A stretch of 64,000 nt of DNA from Asterella californica (lineage: Eukaryota; Streptophyta; Marchantiopsida; Marchantiales; Aytoniaceae). Location of the stretch: positions 806,001 through 870,000 of the forward strand of contig JAYKYS010000010.1 in the NCBI GenBank assembly GCA_036924285.1, read 5' to 3'. The notes beneath the pieces are model-generated. The model was not told the DNA's origin and ran no database searches. It saw only the letters and a program-made list of their open reading frames with translations. Every line of letters starts with the position of its first letter. The first letter of the stretch is position 1. The position numbers and the translations under genes are program-made. Below are positions 1-12,998 of the stretch, one piece after another.

Positions 1-43
1 TGTCGGCAGAGAAACATCACTGGTCTTACAGCGTTTTACTCTA

Positions 44-135
44 GTTTTAGATGATTAGAGAATAGCTAGAAGTTCAGGAACTACTGCGTGGTTTTAGTTG
101 ATTAGAGAATAGCTAGAAGTTCAGGAACTACTGCG
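44..135. repeat. Tandem duplication, 47-bp period, two copies
   Basis: Copies at 44-88 and 91-135 are almost identical (one 2-base difference near the start) and are separated by two bases. Both run from GTTTTAG to CTACTGCG. The high identity indicates a recent local duplication. Confidence 0.9.
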
Positions 136-287
136 GCTCCTAAACCCTATTTTTCGCACATAACCCTAACCATATAGACCTAACTATCAGGATATAAACG
201 AGAGTATAGATTACCCAGACATGTTCTACCTCCAGACGCATACCCCGGAGGATTCTTCGACCTCCACGACTTTATACAGATCTTACA

Positions 288-333
288 TACACTCTCCCTT
301 ACACTTATGGTACACTCTCCCTTACACTTATGG
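288..333. repeat. Perfect 23-bp tandem duplication
   Basis: Positions 288-310 and 311-333 are identical pyrimidine-rich units beginning TACACTCTCC and ending CTTATGG. It lies in a CT-rich stretch of unknown role. Confidence 0.9.
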
Positions 334-3300
334 AAGTACAGCACTTCGTCTCCTAACTGCTGTAATTACACAACAGAGTTTCATGGATCTACTGCGACCT
401 CTAGTTGAGACACTGCCCACTCACTCACCGGCTACCTTCTCGACTGTCTATTCATCATGGAAGTAACGTCTTCTACTTACGAATCTTATTTTATTTCCAA
501 CACTGCTCCTCGCTCTTGCGTTTTTCGTTGTTTTCGTTGCTTTTCGGTGGTTTGTTTCATTACGTAAACACTTGCCGAATTTTTCCGCTTATTTGCAATC
601 TCTTTGGCAAGCTCACTGATTTATCACTGCACAGAGACTCGGAGTTTGCCCTCAGACGTCCCGGAACTAACCGAAGCTCCTGGACCGACAAGGCCCTGAT
701 CGGTTAAGTCTTCAACTTCGCTTGATCATTTCTCCTACTCATCTACAGCCTAACCCTCTCTGTTGGTTGCCGATGAAGTCAGAGAACAGGTTGAGGTGCA
801 TGCGACTGGAGTGTGTCTGCTGTGCTCCTAGTGTATATTGTGGTAATTAGTCTTGGGTGTACACACCTACTCAGTACCTAAATGCATCAGTGACGCAATG
901 GAATAAATTCCTCCTCTACTATTTCTGACTTTCTTCTCGCTGTTTTCACTCGCTAACTCATTGCTCTCAACTCACTTAAACTGTCTTCTGCGCGGGTTTT
1001 TGGCTATCTCATCCTATGTTCGCCTCGAAGCTCATCGCTTATTTCACCATCGTAGTGTACAACTCCAGTTGTTTCACTTAAGTTTTACATTAGAATCGAT
1101 CAGCGTGCATCAATACATACAGCATTTGTCAGCTGCATTGAACTTTATACCAGGGGGAACCTTTTCTGGAAATGTCCTCCGCACTACAGATTCCCATCGG
1201 CACACCCTTCGGTTATAAACAATTGGCTAACTCCACTTGGCAATGTAGCGCACATTCGCCCCTTAATCGCCGGGCTAATTGCGGGTTACCTTTGTACTAG
1301 AGAGGTCCTGATAAAATCTGCCATTCTCAGCGTATGACTATATGTACTTCACTGGGTTATTCTACTGGTTGTTACCTCTGGCTTTGAGCCGAGCTGCCAT
1401 TCTCCCGCACGATTCATATACCACATGGTCTAAACCAGTAGGTGTTTTCTTGTTGTACTCGTTGCCCACTATGTCCAGTTCTTCATTGCTTCATTGTTGA
1501 GGTACTTCTTCACCTTGCGTCGTTACGCCAAATGGTTCCTCCCTGCTGTCGCCTGATTACTACCTTCCTTCCAACTGTGCTATTAGGGTTCGTTTAAACC
1601 CTAATCATTTAGACACCATTTGGAGTTGGCGTATAAGCGTCAGCTCCAACCTACTTCATACCCTTGTTTTAACACTCTATACCTTTTGACTCCAGAGCTT
1701 CCTGGGGGCTGGTCCTACCCTCAACTTTAGGCTGTTCTCTTTGTCTAAGCTGCTTCGGTTACGGAGCAGCGCCAACTTGTAGTTAGTACATCACTATGTC
1801 CAGCGCTTCTACCTGCTTTGACCTCTAGCTCAGTGTACTTTGGCTCGGGATAGATTGTCTAGTTCCGCTGGCCAAAGACCATTGATATCAAAAGTTTTAT
1901 TGCCTTATGAGTCGTTTTGTCCTTAGGATCATTCTAGCATTCTAGCCAAGGTTTGGTAACATTGCAACTAATTATGAATTGATGTGAATTACAGAAGTTT
2001 TATCTGAGCCAACTAGAAGACCAATGAAAAATATTTAGTTTAAATCCCGTGTGGGTACAAGGTCCCTAGAGTACCTCAGTTTCGAGTTGAAATGTTCGAG
2101 AACCATTTATAGTTTTGCGTTTGATTAGATTTTTCAAAATTTTGAAAACCGCCTATAATTTTGCGCCTGATTGGGTTTATCTCGTAAGTACTAGCTAGGA
2201 TTCTCTCATCCTTGGGTTCAAAAGATCGACGTGAACAGAATGAACATGGTTGAGAAAAGCTTAGCTGTAGACCATGTTTGGGCAAAACTTTTTTGTGACA
2301 AACATAATCTCGGGATCTGTTTGGTAAAACGCCACATAACTTTTACTTCAAATGACATGTGTTACACCCACACTAGGGTTGATGGAGATCACATTATCAT
2401 TATTGTGTCATCGTTCATCCATAATTGGAAATACCACAACTCAAAATGTGATGATTATTTTTCCTTTTTGGTCACATGTCTATTGTATGCAAGTTGTTGG
2501 TGATGTTGGTGATGTTGGTGATTAAAATGTGAGACAATAAGGTAGCGAGAGTGAAGTGTAAAGCAGACCCTTGAAGCAGGTAACCAAAAACGCTACCATA
2601 GCCCAATAACCATACATGAACTCTCTTTCGGTTCAGCAATGCGGCTGAAGAGAAAAACCCAATGCTTTGCACCTAATAACAAGCCAACGACCGTAGAGTA
2701 CCATTCCCTAAATTCAGTTTTCTAGTACTACTATCTCATTAGTTCGTACAACCATGGGCTTATGATCGACAATTATCCTCTTTCCCATCCATCCTGATCA
2801 GCCTTCTACCCAGTATTTTCATCGCAAGTCACGGGACCATGTAGTGGTAGGATCTAGAGATCCGACCAGCTAGAACTTGATACAAAATTCACCTACCAAG
2901 CGGCTGGATACCTCGTGGTGCTGACGCGTGTGAGTTGTAAGTTTGATCAGTTCTGAATTTGTCCTCTTTCCGATAGCACTTAGGCATCCACCCTCTTTGG
3001 ATCGGTGGTGATATTGATGACGTCCATATTTGGACATAACTGGATAGAGCATTATCTTTTGTTCGTGTCTGTGTTTTCTTCCGGTGTTTTCTTGATTCGC
3101 TAGTTTCTGGTATGAAGTTTATACCTTGTTGGATTCGCTTTTCTGGGTTTATCTTCCTAGATGAAAAGTGAATTCAGTTGATTTGTATTAACAAATTTCA
3201 CAATCATTTGTATCAAGACTAACTATTATGATATCTTGCCATTTTCTACTATTTGACAAATGGTATATGGTATTTTCGATCGATATTCAACTTTTCTTTC

Positions 3301-5268
3301 TTTATTCTTTAGGTGAACCAATTGCCAGATGTAAGTATCACAAAGGTTTTGAGAAAAAAGAGCACGGACCTGCATGCTCCAGTGTACAACATCATGCCCG
3401 TCAAATAAGTCACATCAGCCAGAAGTAACGTAAATCACATTAGTGAATACAATAGCTGCTGCGGTACATATGAGCTTCAGCCGCCCAGCGTCAGCCAAGT
3501 CAAATTCTGGTGTGGATATGTTCCTCACTCACAGACCATGTGAGTGATAGATACCCAGATCGATTTGCCTGCTCCTAGACAGAGTTAGGAGAGTGCGCAT
3601 GCGTACGTGGAATCGTGTCCAGTTGGAACAAATCAAGAGTGCTTGCTATTCCTCAACACTGAACAGATGATTATTAGTCTTCCTTGTTTGGACACACATG
3701 ATTTTCATAACGTCTCCCGCTAATTAAGGAAGTTGTTAGTCGCTGAGCCGTTACATATCCATGGAGTTGAAGAAATCATGCGGAGACCGGCAGTTGGTTC
3801 CTGAGCATCAGAATTTAGGGTCAATCTGAGTGAATCTCCATGTACTACTAGTATCTCATTATGAACTTGGACCATTCTCTTTCAAATCGATGACATGCGC
3901 AGTTGGATCTGGGTTTGGATTTTGTTGCTGGTTTGGAACTGGAAGAGATCCGTCTATGAGACTTTCCTACTTCGTGTGTGTACTTGTTGTTTCAGCAATG
4001 ACTGAAGGCTCAGTCTACATAAAGCAGTAGTTAGCACTTGCCCAAGGAGAGTTTCCCTGAAGAGTTGCAGCTCTTTCTTTCAAGAATGGGTATACAATTA
4101 ACCGACTTCTCTGTCACTGAACACTCTCTGAGGTGGTAAAGTTTGCAACTACATATTGGATTTTACAGTTCAGTTCATGCATCAAGCGCGCTGCCACAAC
4201 ATGCATAATGAATGGTTCCTTATAGGGGCGTGTGAAATTTGGCTGGAAAAAGTTATTCTCTTACGGAAAACTTACGTAGCAACTTTGTTGTCGAGTAATA
4301 GCTTGACCTGGCGGGTCTCAATGTACTCCATTTCAGTGTAAGGGTTTCCATATAACCTCTAATTGGGTTCATGAGAACGCTAAGGGAATAAAAGGGTCTC
4401 CCAAAGCTTCCCGTGACCAAATTCTGGCAGAGACTGATTCATAGCTTTTCGAAAACGAAACTATACAAGACAGTAAATCTTCCGATATTTTAGTTGTAAA
4501 ATATGCATGGCGCGTAGCTAGCGTACTAGTCTGGTTCTGGCAAGTCTAGGTCTGAGGTTTATATAACCACAGTCGTTGGCTTGTAGGGTTTCTACGGTCC
4601 TGTTGTGAGCCCTGATCTGCTGTTTTCACTGACGATCCGGGTTCTGCCAGGGATGGTGTAATCCGAAACGAACACGAAACACGAAATTCACGATGGAAAA
4701 GAAGAAGTCTTGGATATACCCTTCCAAATTTTAACAGTAGTAAGTTAAAGCGATGGAGATTCATCTGATTTTAGGAACATCAATCCGGCAGTCACGTCTA
4801 ACATTAACTTAGACACTTTCAGTACGATATTATCGATTGATCACGTTGAATCAAACTGGAGGAGGGGGAGGAAAAAGAGGTGGTGGATGTGTGAGCAAGG
4901 TAAGCTAGTCCCAGGGGCCACTAGGTACAGTACAGTGTGCTCCAAAGGGAACGAGTACACGCACCCACACGATGGCCGTTAGGCAGGGTGCATATTATTA
5001 ATCCTCCTTGCTCCTTGCAGTACAATATTGTCAGCGTAAGGTACAGTCCGAACGTCGACAGAAGAAGATCCGATGGGTGTCTTCGATGTATGCAGGCATT
5101 GGATTCGTGCATACGCTGGAAGATCTCACTCTCTACTGTCTTCTGGAGACAGAAGGCAACGTACTAGTTACGTAATATGTCCATGGTGTAGAAATTTACT
5201 ACTGAGGTAATAAAACTGGTAGAAATGCTTTACAGTTGGATGGATATATACTTTCGAGAGTGAAGTAT

Positions 5269-5320
5269 GCCGCCTAATTGGGAACGTACCCGTCACGTAC
5301 ATAAGTCAATTATAGGCGGC
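5269..5320. repeat. Small inverted repeat (MITE-like stub)
   Basis: GCCGCCTAATTG at 5269-5280 is mirrored by CAATTATAGGCGGC at 5307-5320; the arms pair fully apart from a two-base bulge. The 26-base loop has no motif I recognise. It may be a miniature foldback element. Confidence 0.5.
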
Positions 5321-6830
5321 CCACCTTCAGTCTGAAGAGCAGACTCTGAACCGAATGGAAGTCTGAAAGGTATTTCATAGCTAGTACGAATCGACTGTAC
5401 GCATGTAATTTGTTGGAGAGAGTGATTATATCAGATTCAGCTACCTACGTTTCACTGGTTCCTGCAGCTCGATCGCTTACTGTATTATACTCGGAATCTG
5501 AATTCTTTCTATGTAAATTCATGAATGCAGTGGCCATATCACTTGAGAGTATCCAAACTCACACCAATTGCAAGGGCCGGGGTGTTCAGGCTCCGGATTC
5601 CGGATGTATCATGACAGTAATTTATGCTGCAAGGCTTCTTCACGATCAGTTCAGCACGAATTGGAAGAACCGGTGGTGTGGAACTGGGTGTGTATGATGA
5701 TTGGTCAGCTGACGTCTATGTCGAGCTCATCTGGGATCAGTGGGAATCTAAATTGAAGAGGAAGAGGGGATGGATGATGAGGCTTGAATGACTGTCATGT
5801 GATCAGAGGGACTCACATTTTCTGTTGTGAGATCATTGTACTTTCGTCTTAGGAAACCAGGAATAGATTGCAGTAGATAAGAGTAGTAGTACTCAATCAT
5901 GCGTGCTCCCTCAACTACCCGCAATCAGATAGACCAAGTACGATACGGCTGACCTCAAAAGAGCTCATCGCTTGGAGACGAACTCTTCATAGTAAGGCTT
6001 AAGCTTCGAATCAGGCGTTAGCTTGATGGGAAGAAGCTTAACTAAAGCGCCCCGGTGGATCATGGTTCTGCAAGATCATGCAGCTAGTGATGATGAAGCA
6101 GCATCGTAATAGCCTTGCATCGGTATGAAATACGAGGTGTGTTTGAACGTGTGCACTCAAAGTCTACAATATATACAATGCTATATGCGAGTTGTGAACC
6201 TCCTATAGCTAAGAAGTAGTCGACTTCCTTTAGGGTAAATGCAATTTCTGTTCGCTTTGCAAAATGACAAGACGGAGATCCTGTGCTCAGTTTGTCAAGA
6301 GACTCAACGTTCCACATCAGATTCTAGGCTTGTGGATCCACTACAGCTAAGACCAGATCGACTGAGCACAGCATATTTTGAAATGATCGAGCTCGAGACT
6401 TGTACCAAATCTTCCTTGGCTATCAACTCCTGAAACACAAAGGAAGTAGGAACACTGTTTCCTCTGTAAAGCCTATACTTGAGATACTCCATCACCGTGA
6501 TGACGTCTAAGACTAGTATGAATTTGTGATAGAGCATTCAAGAATATGTACATCGATGCTTTCCGTGTTTGCCTTCAAACAGCCTTGTAGTTAATAAGAT
6601 TAACTATAAACTTATAAAACTTAAAGCTGCATCTGATTACTAAAGAACTTCATTCTGCTGCATAATTATCTCTTCCGGTGCAGTAAATCTTGGCGGATAT
6701 GCCTTCCACGAAAAGAAAGACATGATAAGATTTAGTTTAGAAGTTTCCCTCACCAGCATCCTATCTTAATTAATTTATGACGGCTTTGAGCGAGCAGGGT
6801 ATCTATACAGTTCAAGAAATGATGATGTGT

Positions 6831-6869
6831 AAATTACCACAACAATCTGAGGTGATTGTTGTGTAATTT
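6831..6869. repeat. Hairpin, 16-bp stem
   Basis: AAATTACCACAACAATC at 6831-6847 pairs with GATTGTTGTGTAATTT at 6854-6869 with a single bulged C and a six-base loop. Role unknown. Confidence 0.6.
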
Positions 6870-7142
6870 AGATCTTAGAAGGTCACCACATTAAGATCGT
6901 GGACATGGCAACTTAGCTTCCTACCATATTTTCTCTCCTGTCTAGTACACGAGCGATAGAATCCACCGGGCACTCTGATGAGAATGACAGTTTGTTGAGA
7001 GGATCGCATACCTGCGAATTAGACGTTCCAATTCCTGTATACTGTCTTGAACACAGTAGGAGAGTACTACACGTGTACGACCATGTTAATATACGTTGTA
7101 CAAGCTACTAGTATATATTACCAAATAACTAGCGCGCATGTC

Positions 7143-7730
7143 CACACACAGGAGGAAATGGCTTGATCACACCCCCAGTACGATCGCTGCGCTTGATCAT
7201 ACCCCTCTTAACGTTTGGTTGTTTGATCATACCCCCAACCTGCAATCGTCAGTCCTACCGGTAGATCAAGCCATGTCACTCTACACTGCGAGCCTGGATT
7301 TCTTTCTTGCTGATGACGTGGACCGCGACTGCTTGGGACCTCGTTCATTCCGAATTATTTCTTGCAGATTTCAGAATAGTCTCCCGAAACAAGGTACTGG
7401 CGGAGGCGCAGTACTGGATCGCAATTGCTCTCGAATTTTACCTCCGTCATTGTTTCTAAGAGGTCGCGAACCGCGAGGCGAAACACGTTTCGCTGCATTG
7501 CAGGGCGAAACAGGCCTGCCGGGTGCAGTGCCATGTTTCGCTCACTTGTAGAGCGAAACAGACTGTTTCGCTGTTGGCAGTGACATGGCATGATCTACAT
7601 CGCACGGATACCGGTAGGACTGGAAATGGCAGGTTGGGGGTATGATCAAGCAACCAAACGTTAAGAGGGGTATGATCAAGCGCAGCGATCGTACTGGGGG
7701 TGTGATCAAGCCATTTCCTCCCACACACAC
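7143..7730. mobile_element. Foldback/MITE element with subrepeated terminal inverted repeats (copy 1)
   Basis: The arms at about 7143-7280 and 7579-7730 are near-identical inverted copies for more than 100 bp. Each arm contains three units of about 30 bp starting with (C/T)TTGATCAYACCCC. The interior (7281-7578) is rich in GCGAAAC/GTTTCGC words that form further small inverted repeats. No transposase is visible, so it would be non-autonomous. Open frames crossing the arms are by-products of the repeat. A second full copy and a half copy lie just after the SWEET gene. No clear target-site duplication could be assigned. Confidence 0.85.
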
Positions 7731-7739
7731 AGTCATGCT

Positions 7740-9098
7740 GCATACTGTACTCATTTAGAGACAGTCAGTTCGTGAGACCGAACCCCTAATGTATTTTCTC
7801 CTCATTGACAGGATTCTATGTATTGAGGAAGGCTGCTGCCATTCGTTAGTTCCTGTGGTGATATTTCGTCTCTACGGGAGCTTCTTAACTTTCCTCTCTT
7901 GTTGGTGCCAGGAGTTTTATGTGCGTGAGAGGGAGTGGAGACTCAGGACTTAACTAGCTAGTCCTTGCTGCCATATATATATATCGTAACAACCATATAT
8001 TATTTAGTTCGATCGGATTAAAATTGATTACAGAAGGTTTTATAAAGAAACATAACGTTGTGTGCATGTGAAATGGATTCGTACATGTAATGTGAATGTT
8101 TATTAACTGAAAAAATTTTTAAAGCTCTTCGATTCAGGCTCTGAGACCAGCCTCAGCTCTACCCCACCTCCATGGAATCCCCCAAGAAGTCAATACATAA
8201 AAAAAAATACATGCATAAGATCCTCAAGCTGTAGGCTGGCGCTCTATATATGTGACGGGAACGTCTTGACATGTACAGGCCACATGCAAGGTAAATTGCT
8301 AATTTCTCCAGCTGCCAAATTCTCCATACCATCGAGGTGTTCAGGCATGATTTACAGATCCAACAAGACATGATATGGGCATGATAACACAGAGGTTCCA
8401 AACCAAGCTTCCTCTTCACCAAGCTAAGGAAGAAACAACTAAGCTTGAAAGCAGATTGTACTGGTCAACAACCTGCCGACAGGACGACATCCACCAAACT
8501 TCTGCTTTGGAAAAGATCATTTCATTCAGCTAGCTAGAAAGTGGATTTCCATTTTTCTCTCAAACTGCGCATGCAGGCAAGCAGCAGCTGGGCCCGGACT
8601 TCGCTCGGAAAAGCACCAACTACGGCAAACTTTGTGAATCCGACTTTGCGAACCCCAGAATCGCTGAGGCTGTTGCCCACCTATATAGTAGATGAAGGTT
8701 GAGCTAGCTAGGGGGTACCATCGCTCAGTGTTCAATTTCACTTTCCAAGGCTGCATTATTGCATCGCTCACGGACAGTTCTGAAGCTTCAGGCCTCTGAA
8801 CAGTCGTGGAACCTGTGAACCTATGCCATGCATTGGGCTATTAAGCAAAGACATTGCTAACCTACAGCTAATGAGCTCCTGCTCTCAATCGGCCAACTAG
8901 GGTGGTACGAGAGAACGTAGTGGCCTGACACCTTTTGCAGATGTTTCTGTTTGTCCAAAGGGATTGTTTCTAGAGAGATTCAGACTATTCCACTTGAAAT
9001 GAATGGCAGCATACATCTGATCATCAGATCCAGTAACTGAGCTTAGCTGTGGTCTCCTCTTCGTGGCAGCCATTCACTAGTTCTAGCACCTCAAAGCG
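7740..9098. promoter_or_regulatory. Intergenic region upstream of the SWEET gene
   Basis: This 1.3-kb stretch should contain the promoter and 5' untranslated region of the SWEET gene that starts at 9099. A short TA microsatellite lies at about 7973-7983, and TATATAG occurs near 8683. I could not decide a transcription start. The two minus-strand open frames at 8159-8422 and 8526-8771 have no domain and are probably chance. Confidence 0.4.
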
Positions 9099-12000
9099 AT
9101 GGATTTCAAGCTGATTCTGGGAATCGTTGGTACAACTTCATTTCATTCTATTGCAGACAAGAATAATCTTCAGTTGTTGTTTATGTATATATCCTGTCAT
9201 GCATTTTACCGATTGTGGAAAGACAGTAAAGATTCTTACAGGCCTTCCTCTAGACTTTCCTAGAACAGACTTCTAAAAAGGATTAGATGGAGCTAGGCGT
9301 GTATGCCAGTAATAAATGCTCACTGCCATAGGTCAAGGACCTAGCTAGGACAGGTTCTGCTCGATAGACTGGAATTAAAGAGAGACTCCGATACAACAAA
9401 ATCTCTGAATTATTGGTAGAATTTTGAGTTAGTCCTCTAGCTTGGTAGATCTATTCTCCGTATCTTTAAAAAATAATAACAGTCATGGTGATTAAGACTT
9501 GTCTAGTAATAAACACAAAGGTCTAAAGTTTGCTGTTGCCACGCATATCCAAAGGACATGAGAATCTGTTCCAAGCAGCCACTTCGATGCTACTTATATT
9601 AGCTAGAACTGAGATTTAGTTCTTAAATCCTTTAATTTCTTGCACCAAGCTCCCTAGCTAGCTAGTTGGGGCTCGAACGGGACTGATCAATCAAAGGTTG
9701 AATGGTGTCGCACTGATGTGTATAATGTAACTTGTACGTTTATGCTTTTGTCTCAGGAAACGTCATCGCGATTGCCCTTTTCGCGTCACCACTGTAAGTT
9801 TCGCTCAGGGAAACTTTCTGATGCATTAGCTTCTCAACGAAAGCACCAAATTACAAGCTTGCAAAGCTTTTGATGTTTTACAGTGGCTCGGTCCGTTTTG
9901 CGGAAGTTTGGAGCAGAACCTCAAGCGCATGTTTCAATTGTCTGCAGGCCGACGTTTTGGAATATCTACAGAAGCAAGTCTACTCAAGCTTTCTCCGGGT
10001 TTCCATATGTCTGCACATTAATGAACTGTCTGCTGTGGGTCTTATATGGATTACCGGTAGTCACAGAGAACGCTTTGTTAGTGCTCACCATCAACGTTGC
10101 AGGTTGTGCTTTCGAGACCTTCTATCTCGTGCTTTTTCTGATGTACTCCCCGAAGCTGGAACGGGTAAATGATTTCCCTCAGCTCTCTTCAATCTCTAGA
10201 AAGTATCACACACAGCATGCGTAAGTTTCCACATCTCAGGAAGAGGATGAAGAAAGATCGAGTAATGAGTTAGTCTGATGGTTATGTGCTGCTCCCTTAA
10301 TAGAATCCATCAGCACCAAATGCTCAGTCGATTCATCAGGAAGACTTAGATCTTTTTTAAACGCTCCAGTTGTCAGTCTCATTGTAGCTAGCATGCCTTC
10401 TCAATTCTAAATGTACAGGGTGCCATTGGGGGTGGTTTTCTCAGTCCTGATCTGAAGTTGCGGGTCATATCGTTCATAACTATACTTAACAGCTTCGGAC
10501 TGCACTTCTGATATTATATTCCTACTTATGAAGAGGATAGTCACTCACTGAAGCGCAACCGGGTGTTCTTGATCAGAATTTTTGATTCTTGAGCTTTTCC
10601 CGTGTGACAGGAGAAAGGTATAAGAAGTCTAACATGTACAGTTACTACATGCTGATCTAATGCGGACATTATGGCACCTGATGGCTGTCCACTTCACTTT
10701 TCCTGGTTGTGGGAGACGTATTAATTAGTTCAATACAGCTTTCAATCTTGTATTGACATCAGCTTGTATGTCCGGAAACTTCCGCTCCAGGGAAGAAGCA
10801 GCTGCTAACACTAACTTGTCAGAATCCATTTTCCAACCGTAGCGAAGGAGAGTTCTAAGATTCTTGTACCTGATTCTGAAGATGGACTTATCTAAACACA
10901 AGGACTGTGCAAGCTGTAACATCGATCTTTCTTCGAGTGGATCTCTATGTACCAGATATTACAATAACTAAAGATAGGTGCAAATCGCGACTTACGGGTA
11001 CAATAGAACACGGTACCGTTAACGTTATAGGTGTCTGACTGATCTGATCTTCGTAGTTTCAGCTGAGTTCCACTAGCGAATTCATTCCCAATTTGATCGG
11101 TTCGAACAGCTGCAACTAAGAGTTTATACTCGAGATACAATCCTTGAGACTCAAATTTCACAGTTGTTAAGCATACAGAACTAGATTATACGAATAAACA
11201 GTGGAGTACCTGTATCTTAACAACAGATATGAAGACACTTCCTTAAACCCTAAGTCCGGTGCAAACGTGGGTGCAGAGAAAGGTGGCAAAAGTCCTTTCT
11301 GCATGCTGTACAGCATTCGCAGTTTTGGTGGCACTTACCCTTGGTATCGTTCCCCGAAAGACACGAAAGCTGGAGGTAGGATCAATTTGCGTGGCGGTTG
11401 GAGTTGCGATGTATGTTTCTCCTCTTTCTGTCATGGTAAGGTACTACCTGTAGAATTCTCCTGATCATCATCTGGATTGAGTCTAGCAGGGCCCGTGAAA
11501 GTAGAAGTAGTGTTCTAACTTCGAGCTGGTTTTCGAAGCTGCTTACCATGGACAGTTATATGTGCCCAAGAGATTAGAATCGACTTGAAGTGCTTGCAAG
11601 GAACTTGCTACTAGGAGAGCCTGGCCACCAGCATGTAGACTAATAAGAGGCAGAATACTGTGGCATGGATGGGTGTGCAATCAGAGGCTGGTGATAAAGA
11701 CGCGAAGCGTGGAGTTTATGCCATTGCCCCTTTCTGTTTGTGTGTTCCTCAACAGCACCGTCTGGACAGGCTATGGGGTTATGGCCAAAGATGTCTTCAT
11801 CATTGTAAGACTGAACGTCGCAGATTCAGTAACTCCTCTTGGTATTCGGCCTAGTATTCAGTTGCATCAAGCTAGCTGGCCATATGCATATGGGAACTTG
11901 GATAGACATTTTATAAGCTTAATAAGTAGTAACACCTGGACAGACTCTTCACAGTAACCCATGTCAGTGTTACATTCATGAGCAGAGTATAATAATTCTA

Positions 12001-12303
12001 GTCTTGAGCAGTATTGTATATATGGACGTGCAGATTCCGAACGCCCTGGGCATGCTGGCAGGAGTTATTCAACTCTCACTCCATGCAGTATATCGAAATG
12101 CAACACCTCGTCTGATTGGCAGCGGGGAAACAACTGCGAAAGGGAGTATGGCTGCAGGAGGTGACATTCGCATTCAAACGATACATGTTCCGATCGAGAA
12201 GGAGGGGCAACAGTACAGAAGCAAACAATCTAGTAGCAAGATCCCTTCTGGTACACCAAGGTTAACCAATCCTGCCGGGCAGGAAGGTGCTGAAAACCTC
12301 TAG
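9099..12303 (+). CDS. SWEET sugar transporter (MtN3/saliva family), six exons
   Basis: Exons are 9099-9129, 9757-9793, 9948-10164, 11277-11435, 11685-11804 and 12034-12303. All introns are GT-AG, and joining them keeps one frame of 277 codons plus TAA/TAG-type stop at 12301-12303. SWEETs are plasma-membrane or tonoplast uniporters that let sugars cross down their gradient. The protein has two MtN3 triple-helix units (about residues 5-92 and 104-212) joined by a linker helix. Seen directly: SPLPTFW after helix 1, KSTQAFSGFPYVCTL, LWVLYGLPV, Asn72 in TINVAG, YVSPLS, KTRSVEFMP, Trp175 in FLNSTVW and Asn191 in IPNALG. These match the proline tetrad and the Asn/Trp sugar-pocket residues known in the family. 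The tail from about residue 213 is polar, Ser/Gly/Lys-rich and probably cytosolic. Length is normal for the family. It appears intact. Clade and substrate cannot be decided here. Confidence 0.95.
10725..11161 (-). other. Coding-like antisense stretch inside SWEET intron 3
   Basis: On the minus strand two open frames follow each other. The first (about 11161 down to 11000) ends near a strong donor-like CCC|GTAAGT. The second (10922 down to 10725) is rich in Lys, Arg and Leu and ends with a clean stop. An intron of about 65 bp using an acceptor after CGAAG would join them in frame. The peptide looks more protein-like than most shadows here, but I recognise no domain. It could be a small nested gene, a captured gene fragment, or chance. 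Confidence 0.2.
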
Positions 12304-12998
12304 CAGGCTCTAGCTGGTCTCAAGCTCCACATAGACTGCAAAGAACATTTACTTGCGCCCTTACATACTTTCTAGGAACGGTCTTGAAAGATATCGGGAA
12401 CTCGAAGCGCAAACTGATTGAGATCTAGAACTAAAGGAAACGTAGTACTTGTTTCTTAGGTGGGATAAGGCTTACAAATGGTACGGTTGACGCAGGCTAA
12501 GATCTAGCTAAGTAGTGCTTAACCCACACTTACTTTGCTGATAGGACATTTGTACAACTTCAGCTGAATGCTCATTGATCACGACAGTGAGCTGCATAGT
12601 AATTCATGAATCTTGTAGCACTTAGTATCCATGTTGATGGTGTTGGCTTCAAAGGGGTACAGGGGAAGAGATTAAACTTTCCTCTGTTCTAATCAAAATT
12701 GCTCACCATGATGATGTTCAGCCAGTTTACAGAACAGTGCTTTGAGCAGTAATATATTAGCGATTAGGCAACGTTATGCACATGTGACCGTTGATAAGTA
12801 CACACTTAGTGATCCCGGCCTGGTACAGTACACTGCTTGTAGTGTCGACTACAGTAGCTCATTTTGGTACTTGTTATCAGGGTACATGCCAACTGCTGAA
12901 ATAAATCTCTTTATTCGTGATCAGTCCATGAGGCTTGAGGTACTTTGCATAAAGGTTTATTTGTTTGAAATGCCGGGTGCTTGGGCGAATTATACAGA
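12304..12998. other. 3' flank of the SWEET gene, no further gene
   Basis: This should hold the SWEET 3' untranslated region. I see no strong polyadenylation cluster and no other gene before the foldback element at 12999. The plus open frame 12742-13098 runs into that element and is not supported. Confidence 0.45.

Larger units (their letters stand above)
1..2075. other. Gene-poor left flank with small repeats
   Basis: I see no supportable protein gene here. The short open frames have no recognisable domain and no consistent codon bias. The stretch holds two small tandem repeats (listed separately), telobox-like AAACCCTAA words near 132 and 1590, a TATA-like word near 190, and a short inverted repeat at 1581-1605 built from ATTAGGGTT/AACCCTAAT. 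A second hairpin with G:U pairs lies at about 1620-1649. It could be the leader or LTR of an old element, but no matching second copy is in the window. Confidence 0.5.
2076..7142. other. Non-coding stretch with scattered hairpins
   Basis: No recognisable gene. A diverged direct duplication lies at 2101-2130 and 2148-2177 around a TATAGTTTTGCG/TATAATTTTGCG core. A three-copy GGTGATGTT run is at about 2499-2521. Short hairpins occur at 5269-5320 and 6831-6869 (separate entries). Open frames up to 95 codons show no domain and no conserved-looking codon pattern. This may be intergenic DNA plus old mobile-element debris. Confidence 0.5.

Noticed and set aside
8159..8771. Minus open frames upstream of the SWEET gene
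   Set aside because: No domain, no splice context and no conserved-looking composition; the region more plausibly is promoter.
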